A DNA stretch of 64,000 bases from Pelagicoccus sp. SDUM812003 (GCF_031127815.1 NZ_JARXHY010000003.1:1-64000), one strand, 5' to 3'. Positions 43,583-53,002 are shown, counted from the stretch's first letter. Translations and numbers: made by a program. The notes: a model not told the origin generated them from the letters alone.

Positions 43583-43762
43583 TTAGTTCCCCTCGTTGAA
43601 GAGCTCGGAGATGTTGTCCTGGTCGATCAGCTCGCGATTGGTGACGACGGTTTCGAATTCGGCGCGGGCCTCGTCGAGCAGTTTCCCCATATCGTAGCGC
43701 ACCACGCAATCTGCGAGGCTCTCGAACGTTTTCTTGGCGGGCGTGTTCGGTTCGTCGTTCAT
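43583..43762 (-). CDS. small conserved cassette protein, 59 aa (cassette 1)
   Basis: A 59-codon gene starts with ATG at 43762 and stops 4 bp before the ATPase start. The product contains SLADCVVRYDMGKLLDEARAE and RELIDQDNISELF. The 81-aa protein at the same place in cassette 2 shares SLAD..YD, EFE and REL(I/V)DQ..I..(L/V)F in the same order, which argues for a real, conserved gene. It is acidic, probably helical, and has no signal peptide or membrane segment. I do not recognise a family. Confidence 0.75.
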   Translation of the reverse strand: MNDEPNTPAKKTFESLADCVVRYDMGKLLDEARAEFETVVTNRELIDQDNISELFNEGN

Positions 43763-43786
43763 ATCGCTTTCTTGGTGTGGTCGGGT

Positions 43787-44197
43787 CTAGACGCTGACCG
43801 AGAGCGTCTTGATGATGAGCTCGCGAATCTTCTCCGGATCCTGCGTTTTGAGGATGTAGTGGGTGGCGCCTTGGTTGCGCGATTCCTCCACCACGTCGCG
43901 GGCTGACACCGCGGTCATCATGATGACTTTGGCTTTTGGATCGATCTCTCGGATGTGACCCAGGGCGTCGATGCCGTTCATCTTGTTCATGTTGATATCC
44001 ATGAGCACGACGTCCGGGGCGTACTCCTTGTAGGCTTCCACCGCGTCCATGCCGTTTTGCATGAGGTAGATCTTTTCGATGCCGATATCCATCAGCATCA
44101 GTTTCAGAAAGGTCCTCATATGCGCTTCGTCGTCGGCGATGAGGGCCGACATGTGGGAGAAGCGTGTATTTGGTACGTTTGGTTTTTCCGGTGTCAT
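43787..44197 (-). CDS. single-domain response regulator, CheY-like (cassette 1)
   Basis: The 136-aa protein is one receiver domain. ADDEAH holds the acidic pocket, D67 in VLMDINMNKMNG is the phospho-acceptor and YILKTQD has the conserved Lys. It has no output domain, so it must act by contact with a partner. Its start lies 2 bp past the kinase stop, and the small protein and ATPase follow at once. The paralogue at 53021-53407 shares LIADDEAHMRTFLK and NGMDAVEAYKEY. An ATG at 44152 is an alternative start. Confidence 0.92.
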   Translation of the reverse strand: MTPEKPNVPNTRFSHMSALIADDEAHMRTFLKLMLMDIGIEKIYLMQNGMDAVEAYKEYAPDVVLMDINMNKMNGIDALGHIREIDPKAKVIMMTAVSARDVVEESRNQGATHYILKTQDPEKIRELIIKTLSVSV

Positions 44198-44199
44198 GG

Positions 44200-45369
44200 C
44201 TAGTATCTTGGTAAGCTGAGCGTGAAGCGGGCTCCGCCGGTTTCGCGGTTCGCGGCGGTGATGCTGGCGTTGTGCTGCTGTGCGATGCGTCGCACGATGA
44301 ATAGGCCGATGCCGCTAGAAGACTCGCCTCCGGTGGGCTGGCTGCTGGTGCGGCTGAACTCCTTGAAGAGGCGGTCGAACTCGTCGGGCGGGATTCCCGG
44401 GCCCTCGTCCTCCACGATGATGTCGACCATGTCCAAGGAGGCTTCGATGCCCACGACCACCTTTGTTTCGGGGAAGGTGAACTTGAGGGCGTTTGAGACA
44501 AGATTGTCGAGCACGCGGGTGATGAGCTTGCGGTCCACGGGAGCGGTTGCCCCTTCGGAGCGGTCGTCGATGCTCAGGTGGATCTTCTTGCGATCGGCGG
44601 CGGCTTGGTGGAGGCGTTTGGCGTTCTGGACCAGCTCGGCCATCACGGTCTCTTCTATTTTCAGTTCGAAGTGGCTGGACTCGAGTTTCGAGATTTCGAG
44701 CAGGTCCTCCACCAGCGTAAGCATGAAGGAGCTGGTATCGGCGATGGTGGAGATCATCTCGGTCTGACCTTCGTTGAGCGGTCCGAAGCGCTGGGACTGC
44801 AGGTACTGGGAGATGCCGCGTATCGAGACCAGCGGGTTTCTCAGGTCATGCGAGGCCACGCCAAGAAAGCGGTTTTTGGTTTCGTTGAGCTGACTGAGGT
44901 TGCTAATGCGCTGTTGGGCTCGCTGGCGTTTGTGGAATTCGGAAATGTGGTGACGGGCTCGGCTGACCAGTTCGATTTCGTGCAGCGGCTTGGCCACATA
45001 GTCGTTGGCGCCTGCGGAAAACGCGTCGCCGATCGGCTTGGAGGAGCTGAGGGCGGTGAAGACGATGATGGGGATTTCCTTGGTGGACTCCTGTTTGCGC
45101 AGCATGTGGCAAAGCTGCAGTCCGCCCATGCCCGGCATGTTGATGTCGGTGCAGATCAGCTCCGGCACGCGCTCGTGCAGGTAGTCGAGCGCCGCTTCCG
45201 CCGAATCGACCGTGTCGCAGCTGAGTTCGGCTCGCTGGAAAAACTTCTTCGCGATCACGCGGGTGTCGCGACTGTCGTCCACGACGAGAATCGTGGCGGC
45301 CTTTGGCGGAGCCTCCGCGGTGGCGGTCGTCGTTTCTTCGGTGTCGGCGCTGGACCGTGCGTTGTTCAT
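44200..45369 (-). CDS. REC-histidine kinase (cassette 1)
   Basis: The 389-aa protein has an N-terminal receiver (about 26-140; D75, K127), a coiled linker, a HisKA box FLGVASHDLRNPLVSIRGIS with H174, and an HATPase domain ending about 385 (DEGPGIPPDEFDRLFKEFS, SSSGIGLFIVRRIAQQH). It has no membrane or sensor domain, so input probably comes through the receiver or a partner. It starts 25 bp after the 954-aa protein gene. It is expected to phosphorylate the neighbouring regulator. Confidence 0.93.
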   Translation of the reverse strand: MNNARSSADTEETTTATAEAPPKAATILVVDDSRDTRVIAKKFFQRAELSCDTVDSAEAALDYLHERVPELICTDINMPGMGGLQLCHMLRKQESTKEIPIIVFTALSSSKPIGDAFSAGANDYVAKPLHEIELVSRARHHISEFHKRQRAQQRISNLSQLNETKNRFLGVASHDLRNPLVSIRGISQYLQSQRFGPLNEGQTEMISTIADTSSFMLTLVEDLLEISKLESSHFELKIEETVMAELVQNAKRLHQAAADRKKIHLSIDDRSEGATAPVDRKLITRVLDNLVSNALKFTFPETKVVVGIEASLDMVDIIVEDEGPGIPPDEFDRLFKEFSRTSSQPTGGESSSGIGLFIVRRIAQQHNASITAANRETGGARFTLSLPRY

Positions 45370-45394
45370 GGTTTCGTGTGCTGCGTTGGTGGCG

Positions 45395-48259
45395 CTAGGG
45401 CCGCAAGATGCGGGGCAACTGGTCACGAAACGATTGCTGCAGGAGGTCGTAACCGGTGCTTTCCGAAGCGCTGGCGAGGGCATGCCGACTCGGCGAGCCG
45501 GAGATGCGATAGGCTAATATCGGCGCGAACGGCTTGAACGAAAGCGAAGTCGAGCAGGGAATGAGGGTTCCTGCCTCAGGATCGAGCGTCCATCGCGCCT
45601 CGTTTTCCTCTGCATCCGGGTGGAATTGGGCGGTTCCGGCGGCGTCCGCGAAGCCAATGATCTCGAATCGACCTTCCCGCAAGGCCTGGGAGAGCTCGGC
45701 GAAAGCGGCTGCTTGGCGCGCCAGTCGGGCTTCGGCGATGGACTGTAGCAGAGCGGAGAGGCTGGGGTTTTTCGCGGCGTCGGGGCCGAGAGCGATCCAG
45801 CGGGTGGGGGAGATGGCGGTGGGCGAGTAGTCTCGAAGCTCTTCCCGAACGCCTTGCAGGGCCGGTATGTTGCGCAAGGGCCAGCGCTCGGGATGCAGGG
45901 CCATGAGCTCCTCCAGCTGCTGGATCCAGTAGAGGCGGAAGAGCGGGGAAAGGTCGGTTTCGGACGCGAGTCGAGCGATCAGGTCGATGGGGCCGGTCGG
46001 GGTGGGAGCGGCTTTAAGGGCCCGCAGACTTGGAATGAGGGTCTCGGCAAAGAAGCTCGCTTCCGGGGTCAGGACGGAGCTTTCGTAGGCGTGACCAGTC
46101 GCCGTTCCGTCGGCGGAGCGGCTGAGGTTCGCGTTGAAGGATTGCGGAAGCGGTTGGCCGTCTTCGTCGAAACCGCGCACTGCGTAGGTGACGTTGGTGC
46201 GCGTGCCGATGGTTCGCTCCGAGGCCTGGACCGGTTCGGAGAGGTAGGCGAGGTGAACGCTTTGAGCCTCGGAGGCGTTGTTGAAGTAGCGAACGGTGGA
46301 AACCCACACCTGGGCCAGAGTCGGCTGATCGATGAGTTGGTCGATCAGGGCGCGTTCGTCCGCTTCGAGGGCGGGGTCTTCCAGCAGGCAGGCCCGAAGG
46401 GGCGAGTAGGGAGCGATGTCGTCGAAGCGAGTGAGGTCTCGAATCGAGGATTCCAAGGCTGTCTGAAGCGAGAGCATGCCGCTGATCGCCTGCCGCTCTT
46501 GGAAACCGAGATCGCGGGATTCCGCCACTTTGGCGAGTCCGGCGAAATAGTCGGGGAGCGAGGCCGCCTCCGCGATGAGGCGCAGGCTGGAGCGCCGCGT
46601 CGCGTCCATGGCGACGGCTGCGTCGAGTTGGCTCGATAGTTCGGTGAGCTTTTCCTGCTGCGCTGCGGGATCGCTGGCTTGAGCCGAGAGGCTCAGAGCG
46701 TCTTCCAATGCCTGCTTGGCTGAGGCCCGGGCGGATTCGAAATCTGTTTCACCCACCACCTCAAGGGCGTTTATGATCGCTTGGCTGGCAGCGGCGAGGG
46801 CTTCGCGCGCCTCCGCTGCTCGTTGATCGAGGTAGAGTTGACGGGCGGCGCCGATGGCGTTTTCCGCAGCGTCTATCTTAGAGAGCCACTCGTTTCTGCG
46901 ATCGGCTGATTCGGCCAGTTGGCGGGACTGGACCAGCAGGTCCTGGATGGCGCTTTCCGAGTCGGGTGAAAAAGGAGCGTTCGCAGCCGCCTGCAGTTTG
47001 CCCACGAGCTCTGTCAATGGGTCCTTCTGGGAAACGCTGGCTGGAACGCTAGCCGGCTCGTTGACGGAACGCGCTGTTTCAGCTGGCGAGTCCGAATCCC
47101 CGGAAAAGACCAGGAAGCCGATGGCTGCGGCTGCGGCGATGCCACCGCCCGCCATCATCAGCAGCTTGGGGGAGAAGGCGGAGGCCGACGCTCCGGCGGC
47201 AGTTTTTTTAGGGGAGGGCAAGAGCGCTTTGCTGGCCTCGATCCTGGATTGGAGATCCGAGGGCAGGTCGACGCGGAGCTGCTGCAGGCAGTCGAGTTGC
47301 TTGCGGAAACGGTCGGCCAAGGCGGCGTCCTTGGGGCTAGCCTGCACCTGCTCGACGGTGGCGGAAAGGGCGGTTTCGGCATCATGGGCGTCGCGCAGGG
47401 AGCCAAGCGTCGTCCGCGCCGCTGCGAGGGATTCGCTCAGCTTTTCGCGATCCTGCGGTAGCAGAGCAGCGGCGGAAATCTGGTGTTCGAGCTGGAAGAA
47501 CTCCGCTTCCAGCGGTTTCCAATCCGAGCTGGCGTCGAGCTGCTCCAGCTTCGGCAGCAGTTGGGTGATCTGCAGTCGCAGCTCGGAATGGCGCAGGCGG
47601 CTCTCGTCCCGGAGAGCGTCCTGGATGGGTCCTGATTCCTGGGAGATTTCGAATCCGGTTTCGCGGTAGCGCTGCACGGTCGCGATGCTTTCCTCGGTGG
47701 CGTTGGAGCTGGTGGTGCAGACGATCAGATCCGCTTCCATGGCCCGGATCAGGTCCTTGCCAACCGTTTCGAGCTGGGTTTGCAGCTTTTCGTCGCTCGG
47801 GAAGGCCTTCGCGAGCAGTCGGATGATCGGGTAGGCTGCTAGGGGGCCCTTGGAGCGTTTGCGACGGGCGAACTCCTCGGTCAGCGAGGCGCGATGGCTT
47901 TGGATGTCCTTGAAGGCGTCGTTGAGGATTTCCGAAATGCTCCGCTTGAGCGTTTCGGGATTCGCCCAGGAGAAGGCCTTGCAGCGCTCGCTCCAGTCGG
48001 AGCCGAGGTCGTTCTCGAGGGTTTCGATGGTGGAGAGCAGGCTTCGATGGGAGACGAAGGACACGTAGGCGTCGGTCGCGCTGTCTTGACCCAGCCGATT
48101 GGCGCAGCTCTTCAAGGTTTCGTTGGCGAGAGCGACGGTATGGGCGTACCGCCATGCGTCTCGAGAGGCTTCGAAGCCGAAGCTCTCTTCGCTCAGGATG
48201 GATCTCACGCGGCGCGCGATCGCTTGCGCGTCGAGGGGATGAGGGACCGGAGTGGACAT
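45395..48259 (-). CDS. 954-aa coiled-coil membrane protein, unknown function
   Basis: This large protein has a cytoplasmic N-terminal part (about 1-355) rich in helices, with several Glu/Leu/Arg-rich stretches. One membrane segment follows (about 361-381, MMAGGGIAAAAAIGFLVFS). The C-terminal part (about 385-954) is again helical up to about 640, then becomes mixed. No domain is recognised. It is the first gene of the operon leading to the cassette-1 kinase, so it may be that kinase's transmembrane input. Divergent transcription faces the TonB-repeat protein. Confidence 0.8.
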   Translation of the reverse strand: MSTPVPHPLDAQAIARRVRSILSEESFGFEASRDAWRYAHTVALANETLKSCANRLGQDSATDAYVSFVSHRSLLSTIETLENDLGSDWSERCKAFSWANPETLKRSISEILNDAFKDIQSHRASLTEEFARRKRSKGPLAAYPIIRLLAKAFPSDEKLQTQLETVGKDLIRAMEADLIVCTTSSNATEESIATVQRYRETGFEISQESGPIQDALRDESRLRHSELRLQITQLLPKLEQLDASSDWKPLEAEFFQLEHQISAAALLPQDREKLSESLAAARTTLGSLRDAHDAETALSATVEQVQASPKDAALADRFRKQLDCLQQLRVDLPSDLQSRIEASKALLPSPKKTAAGASASAFSPKLLMMAGGGIAAAAAIGFLVFSGDSDSPAETARSVNEPASVPASVSQKDPLTELVGKLQAAANAPFSPDSESAIQDLLVQSRQLAESADRRNEWLSKIDAAENAIGAARQLYLDQRAAEAREALAAASQAIINALEVVGETDFESARASAKQALEDALSLSAQASDPAAQQEKLTELSSQLDAAVAMDATRRSSLRLIAEAASLPDYFAGLAKVAESRDLGFQERQAISGMLSLQTALESSIRDLTRFDDIAPYSPLRACLLEDPALEADERALIDQLIDQPTLAQVWVSTVRYFNNASEAQSVHLAYLSEPVQASERTIGTRTNVTYAVRGFDEDGQPLPQSFNANLSRSADGTATGHAYESSVLTPEASFFAETLIPSLRALKAAPTPTGPIDLIARLASETDLSPLFRLYWIQQLEELMALHPERWPLRNIPALQGVREELRDYSPTAISPTRWIALGPDAAKNPSLSALLQSIAEARLARQAAAFAELSQALREGRFEIIGFADAAGTAQFHPDAEENEARWTLDPEAGTLIPCSTSLSFKPFAPILAYRISGSPSRHALASASESTGYDLLQQSFRDQLPRILRP

Positions 48260-48623
48260 TTTCGATCGCGATGATGAACAGAGTTAGGAGATTTCCCTAG
48301 GTTTGGGAGAGCCCACGGGGAGGGCCGTAACTAAGTAAGTCGACCGCTGGGACCGAAAGTTTACCTAAGTTTTTTGGAGGTGCGTGAAGTCACGGAGGCC
48401 CTAGCTTATCGCAGGTATTACTCGCGGTTTTTAGGCAGGGCTTTTTGGAGCGATTTGCAGGAAGTGACAGAAATACCCTAGGAATTTCCTTAATTCCTGT
48501 CGTTTCGGAACGATTGAGAAGGGAAAAGCATCCGCTGCTGCTGGGGTGAATTTGGTCCAATCGGATCGAATTTCCCGCTGGCCGCTTCGATTCCCCAATA
48601 CCCAAAACAAAGCAAATCTGATT
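48260..48623. other. 364-bp divergent intergenic region
   Basis: No gene is convincing here. The region must hold the promoters of both divergent genes. It contains the 7-base inverted repeat at 48480-48498 and several A/T-rich runs, such as around 48361-48377. I cannot place promoters with confidence. Confidence 0.5.
48480..48498. promoter_or_regulatory. inverted repeat in the divergent intergenic region
   Basis: AGGAATT (48480-48486) and AATTCCT (48492-48498) are perfect 7-base arms around a 5-base spacer. They lie between the 954-aa protein gene and the TonB-repeat gene, 126 bp before the latter's ATG. It could be a regulator binding site. Confidence 0.4.
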
Positions 48624-50933
48624 ATGTACCCTAAGACTCTCGCATTCCTTAAGCCTGCTTTGGCGTCGTTGCTGCTTGGATTGATCCTCGCCACGGGAGC
48701 CAATGCGGTAGAACCCATCCTGCGCCCCGATGGCATCGTCTTTCCGGCCGTCCCGCGCGAAAACATCCAGACCGGCTCGGTGGAAGTGATGGTCGCGGTG
48801 GATGAAAACGGCGACACTGCCAGCGTGACGGTTCTCTCCTCGACGCATCAGAGCCTGGAGGACTCGGTCCTGGCCGCGGTCAAGCGATGGAAGTTCGAAC
48901 CTGCCACCAATGGAGGCAGGAGCACTATCGGCATGTATCGACATGCGTTTCGTTTCGAGGATGGCCACTTCGTTTTGGACGACGCCTTGATCGCCGCTTT
49001 CGCGAATTCGACCGACGAACCGAAGATCCGGCCCGAGGGCATCGTCTTGGCCAAGCTGCCGCAATCTCTGGAAAAGGTTTCTGGCGTCGTGCAGTTTCAG
49101 GTGGCGGTCAATGGCGAAGGCCGCGTGGTCGACGTCGTCACCGCCTCGTCGACCGACGCCGCTTTGGAAGGCGTGGTCAAGAGCGCCGTCTCTCAATGGC
49201 GCTTCGATCCGGTGACCCGCGATGGGATGCCGGTCGGCGGTCTGTACCATCACACCTTTCGCTACGATGAGGGGCAGGAGCAGTTTGACGGAAAGCTTTG
49301 GCGCGTGCTCAGCGCCGCGTCTCATGTGCCCACGCTGCGGGCCGACGGCATCGTGCTGCCGGAGTTGCCTGAAGGGGTGAAGGCCAATGGCAAGACTGAG
49401 GTTCTGGTGGCTGTGAGCGGCGAAGGCCGCGTGGCCAGCGTGGTCTCGGTGGCTTCCACCGACGAGCGGGTGGCGAAGGCCATGAAGCAGGCCATCACCC
49501 AGTGGCGTTTCGATCCAGCTCTGAGCAACGGTCGCCCAGTGGTCGGACTTTATCGTCATGCCTTCACCTTCGAGGATGGCCGCTATGTTCTGAGCGACGA
49601 AATCTGGAGCGCGTTGAGCCGGGATCCGGTGGAGCCGGAACTACTCCCGGTCGGTTTGGACCTGCCGAAACTGCCGCGTTCCTACAGCGACGCCACCGGA
49701 AAGATCAGCTTGATGGTCGCGGTCGATCTGCAGGGCCAGGTGGTAGACGTGATGGCCAACTCCGCCACTGACGAAGGCTTGGTGGAAACGGTTTCCGATG
49801 CGGTTGGCAAGTGGCGTTTCCGTCCTGCCGCCCGCGGTGGCGAAGCGGCCATCGGGCTGTTCGAATACGTTTTCCGCTACGAGGATGGCGAACCGCTGAT
49901 CGGACCGAAACTTTGGAATGCCATGCGCCAGTCGATGACTGCTCCCGAGCCGGTGGCCAAGTCCGAGCCGGTCAAGGAGGAGCTCCCTGAACCGCAGGTC
50001 GAGATCCTGCCTGAGCCGGAGCGCATTCCCTTGATGGGATCGCATCCGGTCAACGCTGATCCCTCCATCAAGGACCTGAAGGATTCCGGGTACGAAGTGT
50101 TCCGGGCGGTCGAGCCAGAGCTCCCGGCCGAGCTGCGCGGCATTTCTGGATACGTGAATCTGGTTTACGATCTGACGGCTCGCGGTTCCTCGCCTGCTAT
50201 CGTGGTAGAAAGCTACAGCCACGAAGAGCTGGTCGAGCCGGTGATTCGGGTGGCTCACCGTTGGCGCTTCCAGAGCGATGGACGCGGCCAGGCCGGAAAG
50301 ATCCGCGTGCCCATGGTGTTCAACGAAAAGCGCGATACGCGCTACGTTTTCGATCGTCTGGTCGACGCTGACTTCGGAAATGTGGATACCAAGCCCAAGC
50401 CCATTCGCCGCTACGTACCGACCATACCAGCATCGCGTCAGAACGCCAGCGGCGAGGTGCAGGCCCTCATCGCGGTGGACACCTATGGTTACGTGACCGC
50501 GGTCGAGATCGAGAACGGACTGGACCGCCGCGTGGACAACGAAGTGGAGGAAGCTCTGTACCGCTGGAAGTTCGAGCCCGCTGCCATCGCCGGACGGGCG
50601 GTGGACTGCAAGTTGCGTCTGAATCTTAAGGTGAACAACGGCCTCGCCTCCATCGAGGCGCCTCGCGTCGACACCGTGGCGGAGGCCCTGAGCTCGCCAC
50701 AGCCGAGAATCAATACCAGCGACCCGCGCAACCATGGATTCGTGCTATTGCGCCTGCGCGTCGACGAACGAGGCTTCGTTACGGACTCGCGCGTCGTCGA
50801 GAGCACCAACGATCGTCTGGATGGTCCAAGCTTGGAAGCGTCTAAGGACTGGCGCTTCACCCCGGCCCGCGCTGGAGGCAAGCCAGTGGCCTCCACCGTT
50901 TCGGTACCCTTCATTTTCTCCAGCGACGGTTAA
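48624..50933 (+). CDS. secreted protein with seven TonB-C-like repeats
   Basis: The 769-aa product has a signal peptide (about 1-28, ending GANA). Seven copies of a TonB C-terminal-like unit follow, each with a (V/L)AV(D/S)..G.V strand, a helix and an ending WRFDP/WKFEP: about residues 40-112, 142-214, 244-316, 346-420, 520-590, 625-700 and 705-769. Repeats 4 and 5 are separated by a Pro/Glu-rich linker (about 435-500). There is no N-terminal membrane anchor or TolR-type partner motif. It starts at the ATG before YPKTLAF. It is divergent from the cassette-1 operon. Function unknown. Confidence 0.85.
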   Translation: MYPKTLAFLKPALASLLLGLILATGANAVEPILRPDGIVFPAVPRENIQTGSVEVMVAVDENGDTASVTVLSSTHQSLEDSVLAAVKRWKFEPATNGGRSTIGMYRHAFRFEDGHFVLDDALIAAFANSTDEPKIRPEGIVLAKLPQSLEKVSGVVQFQVAVNGEGRVVDVVTASSTDAALEGVVKSAVSQWRFDPVTRDGMPVGGLYHHTFRYDEGQEQFDGKLWRVLSAASHVPTLRADGIVLPELPEGVKANGKTEVLVAVSGEGRVASVVSVASTDERVAKAMKQAITQWRFDPALSNGRPVVGLYRHAFTFEDGRYVLSDEIWSALSRDPVEPELLPVGLDLPKLPRSYSDATGKISLMVAVDLQGQVVDVMANSATDEGLVETVSDAVGKWRFRPAARGGEAAIGLFEYVFRYEDGEPLIGPKLWNAMRQSMTAPEPVAKSEPVKEELPEPQVEILPEPERIPLMGSHPVNADPSIKDLKDSGYEVFRAVEPELPAELRGISGYVNLVYDLTARGSSPAIVVESYSHEELVEPVIRVAHRWRFQSDGRGQAGKIRVPMVFNEKRDTRYVFDRLVDADFGNVDTKPKPIRRYVPTIPASRQNASGEVQALIAVDTYGYVTAVEIENGLDRRVDNEVEEALYRWKFEPAAIAGRAVDCKLRLNLKVNNGLASIEAPRVDTVAEALSSPQPRINTSDPRNHGFVLLRLRVDERGFVTDSRVVESTNDRLDGPSLEASKDWRFTPARAGGKPVASTVSVPFIFSSDG

Positions 50934-50974
50934 GTCGCGGACAATGTAATTGTTTTCTAGATACTGAGATCAAG

Positions 50975-51008
50975 ACGGCGAGCCGTGGCACGGTTCGCCG
51001 TTTTTTTG
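50975..51008 (+). terminator. terminator after the TonB-repeat gene
   Basis: ACGGCGAGCCGT (50975-50986) pairs with ACGGTTCGCCGT through one G-T wobble around a short loop, followed by TTTTTTTGT. It lies 42 bp past the stop codon and can also separate this gene from the convergent cassette-2 operon. Confidence 0.9.
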
Positions 51009-51066
51009 TCGATAAGAATGGGGCGACCGCATGAGGTTCGCCAGTCCGATCGCCGTATTCAGGATC

Positions 51067-52779
51067 TTAGTTCATGAACTCGGCATTGGTCACGCGCTGG
51101 ACTTCGTCGAGCGTGGTGAGTCCGAGCAAGGCCTTTTGCAGGCCGTCCTCGCGCAGGGAGCTGAAGCCGATGCGCCGCGCTTCGTGCACGATGGAGTGCA
51201 GGGGGGCGGAGTAGGCGATGAGCTCGCGCATGCTTTCCGAGACTTCGATGATTTCGTGCAGGGCCACACGTCCTTTGAAGCCGCTTTTGAAGCAGTGCTT
51301 GCAGCCGCGACCGCGGTAGAAGGTGACGGCCTCGCTGAGGCTTTCCTCGGTGAAAAACTGCTGCAGCACCTCGCGCTTCGGCTGGTACGCCTCCTTGCAG
51401 TGTTCGCAGATCTTGCCCACCAGTCGCTGCGACATGACCGCGTTGAGGGAAGGGGCGACGAGATGTGGATCGACTCCGATTTCGATGAGACGGATGATGG
51501 CTTGGGCGGCGCTGTTGGTGTGCAGGGAGGTGAGCACCAAGTGACCGGTCAAGGCGGCTTCGGCTGCGATGTTGGCGGTTTCCTCGTCGCGAATCTCACC
51601 GATGAGCATTATGTCTGGATCCTGGCGCAGGGCGGAGCGCAGGAATCGAGAGAAGTCCAGGTTGATGTTGTGCTTCACCTCGAAGTGATTGACCCCAGGG
51701 ATTCGATACTCGACCGGATTCTCGATGGTCATGATGTTTCGGGAATCGTCGTTTAGGTATTCGATCGCCGAATACAGTGTGGTCGTTTTTCCGGAGCCGG
51801 TTGGACCGGTGGTGATGAGGATACCGTTTGGACGGGCGAGGGCGGTGCGGAAGCGAGTCAGGTTGGTTTTGGAAAAATGGAGTTCGTCGAAGGTCGGCAA
51901 GCTCTTCGCTCCAGCGAGGCCCAGGATGCGCAGCACGGCTTTTTCGCCTTCGATGCCGGGGCAGGTGGATACGCGGAAGTTTTGTTCGAAGGAGCCGATG
52001 GTGAGGGTGAAGCGGCCGTCTTGAGGCATGCGGGTATCCGCGATGTCGAGCTCGGACATGTACTTGATGCGCACCATGAGAGCTCGATGGATATGGGTGG
52101 GCACCTCGGCCAGAGGGCGTAGGTGGCCATCGATGCGCAGGCGAATCCGGGCCGCGTTGCGCGTTGGCTCGATGTGGATGTCGCTGGCTCGCTGCTTGAA
52201 GGCCGAGTAGAGGATGCGGTTGGTGATGTCGATCAGGGCGTTGGCCTCGACCAGGTTGGTAAGGGCCTCGCGATCGTCCGCGGAGGCTTTGACGGAGGCG
52301 GTGTAGGCTTCCAGCTTCTGCAGGGCTTCGTCGAAGGATAGATCCGCGTGGTAGAACAGGTCGATGGCGTGCTCGATGTCCTCAGCGTGTGAATACACGG
52401 GGCTGATGCGGTATTGCAGAAGGCGTTCGAGCGACTCGATGAGCTGGAGGTTGGTCGGATCCTCCATAGCCATGGTGATGTGGTCGTTGATCTTGTACAG
52501 GCCGATGGCTTTGATCTTGCGAGCCATATCGATCGGGATGCTACGCGTCTCTTCGCAGGTGATGGATATGGACAGCGGGTTGACGTAGGTGGTGCCGATG
52601 GCCCGGGCCCATATTTCGCCGATGGGGTCGCGACGTACGATGCCTTTGTCGATGGCGTCGATCATCAGGCCGCTGTGGTCTTGGCCGTGCTTGCCGACCA
52701 AGGCGCTCAGAATGGTGGGCTCGATCGTTTCTAGGTCCTCCAGCAGCTGGATGAACTTATCGCATCTTATTTCGCGCAT
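51067..52779 (-). CDS. type II/IV secretion ATPase, GspE/PilB-like (cassette 2)
   Basis: This 570-aa ATPase is the same length as the one at 41866-43578 and shares nearly all landmarks in register: ARKIKAIGLYK, QRASDIHIE, GPTGSGKTTTLYSA, ENPVEY.(I/L)PGVNHFEVKH, LIGEIRDEETA and the four cysteines of RLVGKICEHCKEAYQPK and GRGCKHCFKSG. It should drive a pilus- or pseudopilus-like machine. It is the last gene of cassette 2, and its start overlaps the small-protein gene by 23 bases. Confidence 0.92.
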   Translation of the reverse strand: MREIRCDKFIQLLEDLETIEPTILSALVGKHGQDHSGLMIDAIDKGIVRRDPIGEIWARAIGTTYVNPLSISITCEETRSIPIDMARKIKAIGLYKINDHITMAMEDPTNLQLIESLERLLQYRISPVYSHAEDIEHAIDLFYHADLSFDEALQKLEAYTASVKASADDREALTNLVEANALIDITNRILYSAFKQRASDIHIEPTRNAARIRLRIDGHLRPLAEVPTHIHRALMVRIKYMSELDIADTRMPQDGRFTLTIGSFEQNFRVSTCPGIEGEKAVLRILGLAGAKSLPTFDELHFSKTNLTRFRTALARPNGILITTGPTGSGKTTTLYSAIEYLNDDSRNIMTIENPVEYRIPGVNHFEVKHNINLDFSRFLRSALRQDPDIMLIGEIRDEETANIAAEAALTGHLVLTSLHTNSAAQAIIRLIEIGVDPHLVAPSLNAVMSQRLVGKICEHCKEAYQPKREVLQQFFTEESLSEAVTFYRGRGCKHCFKSGFKGRVALHEIIEVSESMRELIAYSAPLHSIVHEARRIGFSSLREDGLQKALLGLTTLDEVQRVTNAEFMN

Positions 52780-53002
52780 TGAGCTTTTCCTTGATGTTGA
52801 AGACTTGCTTGATCGATTGCTGGTCGACCAGCTCGCGGGCCGCGAAGGAGATGTCGAATTCGAACTCCACGTTGCGCTTCATTTCTTTCAGGTCGTACTT
52901 GATGGTGAGATCGGCCAAGCTTCTCAGCTTGGTCGGCTGGGCGGACGAGGGCGCTCCGTCGAGGGGAGCGGGCGAGGAATCGCTTTTGATTTGTTCCGAC
53001 AT
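52757..53002 (-). CDS. small conserved cassette protein, 81 aa (cassette 2)
   Basis: The 81-aa protein has a Ser/Pro-rich N-terminus (1-27) and a core SLADLTIKYDLKEMKRNVEF then ARELVDQQSIKQVF. The core lines up with the 59-aa protein of cassette 1. It shows no signal peptide, membrane segment or known domain. The gene ends inside the ATPase start, giving translational coupling. It may link the single-domain regulator to the ATPase, which is a hypothesis based on position. Confidence 0.8.
   Translation of the reverse strand: MSEQIKSDSSPAPLDGAPSSAQPTKLRSLADLTIKYDLKEMKRNVEFEFDISFAARELVDQQSIKQVFNIKEKLNARNKMR

Noticed and set aside
49641-50735. 364-codon antisense frame over the TonB-repeat gene
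   Set aside because: It mirrors the repeat gene and has no recognised domain. The sense repeats are clear.
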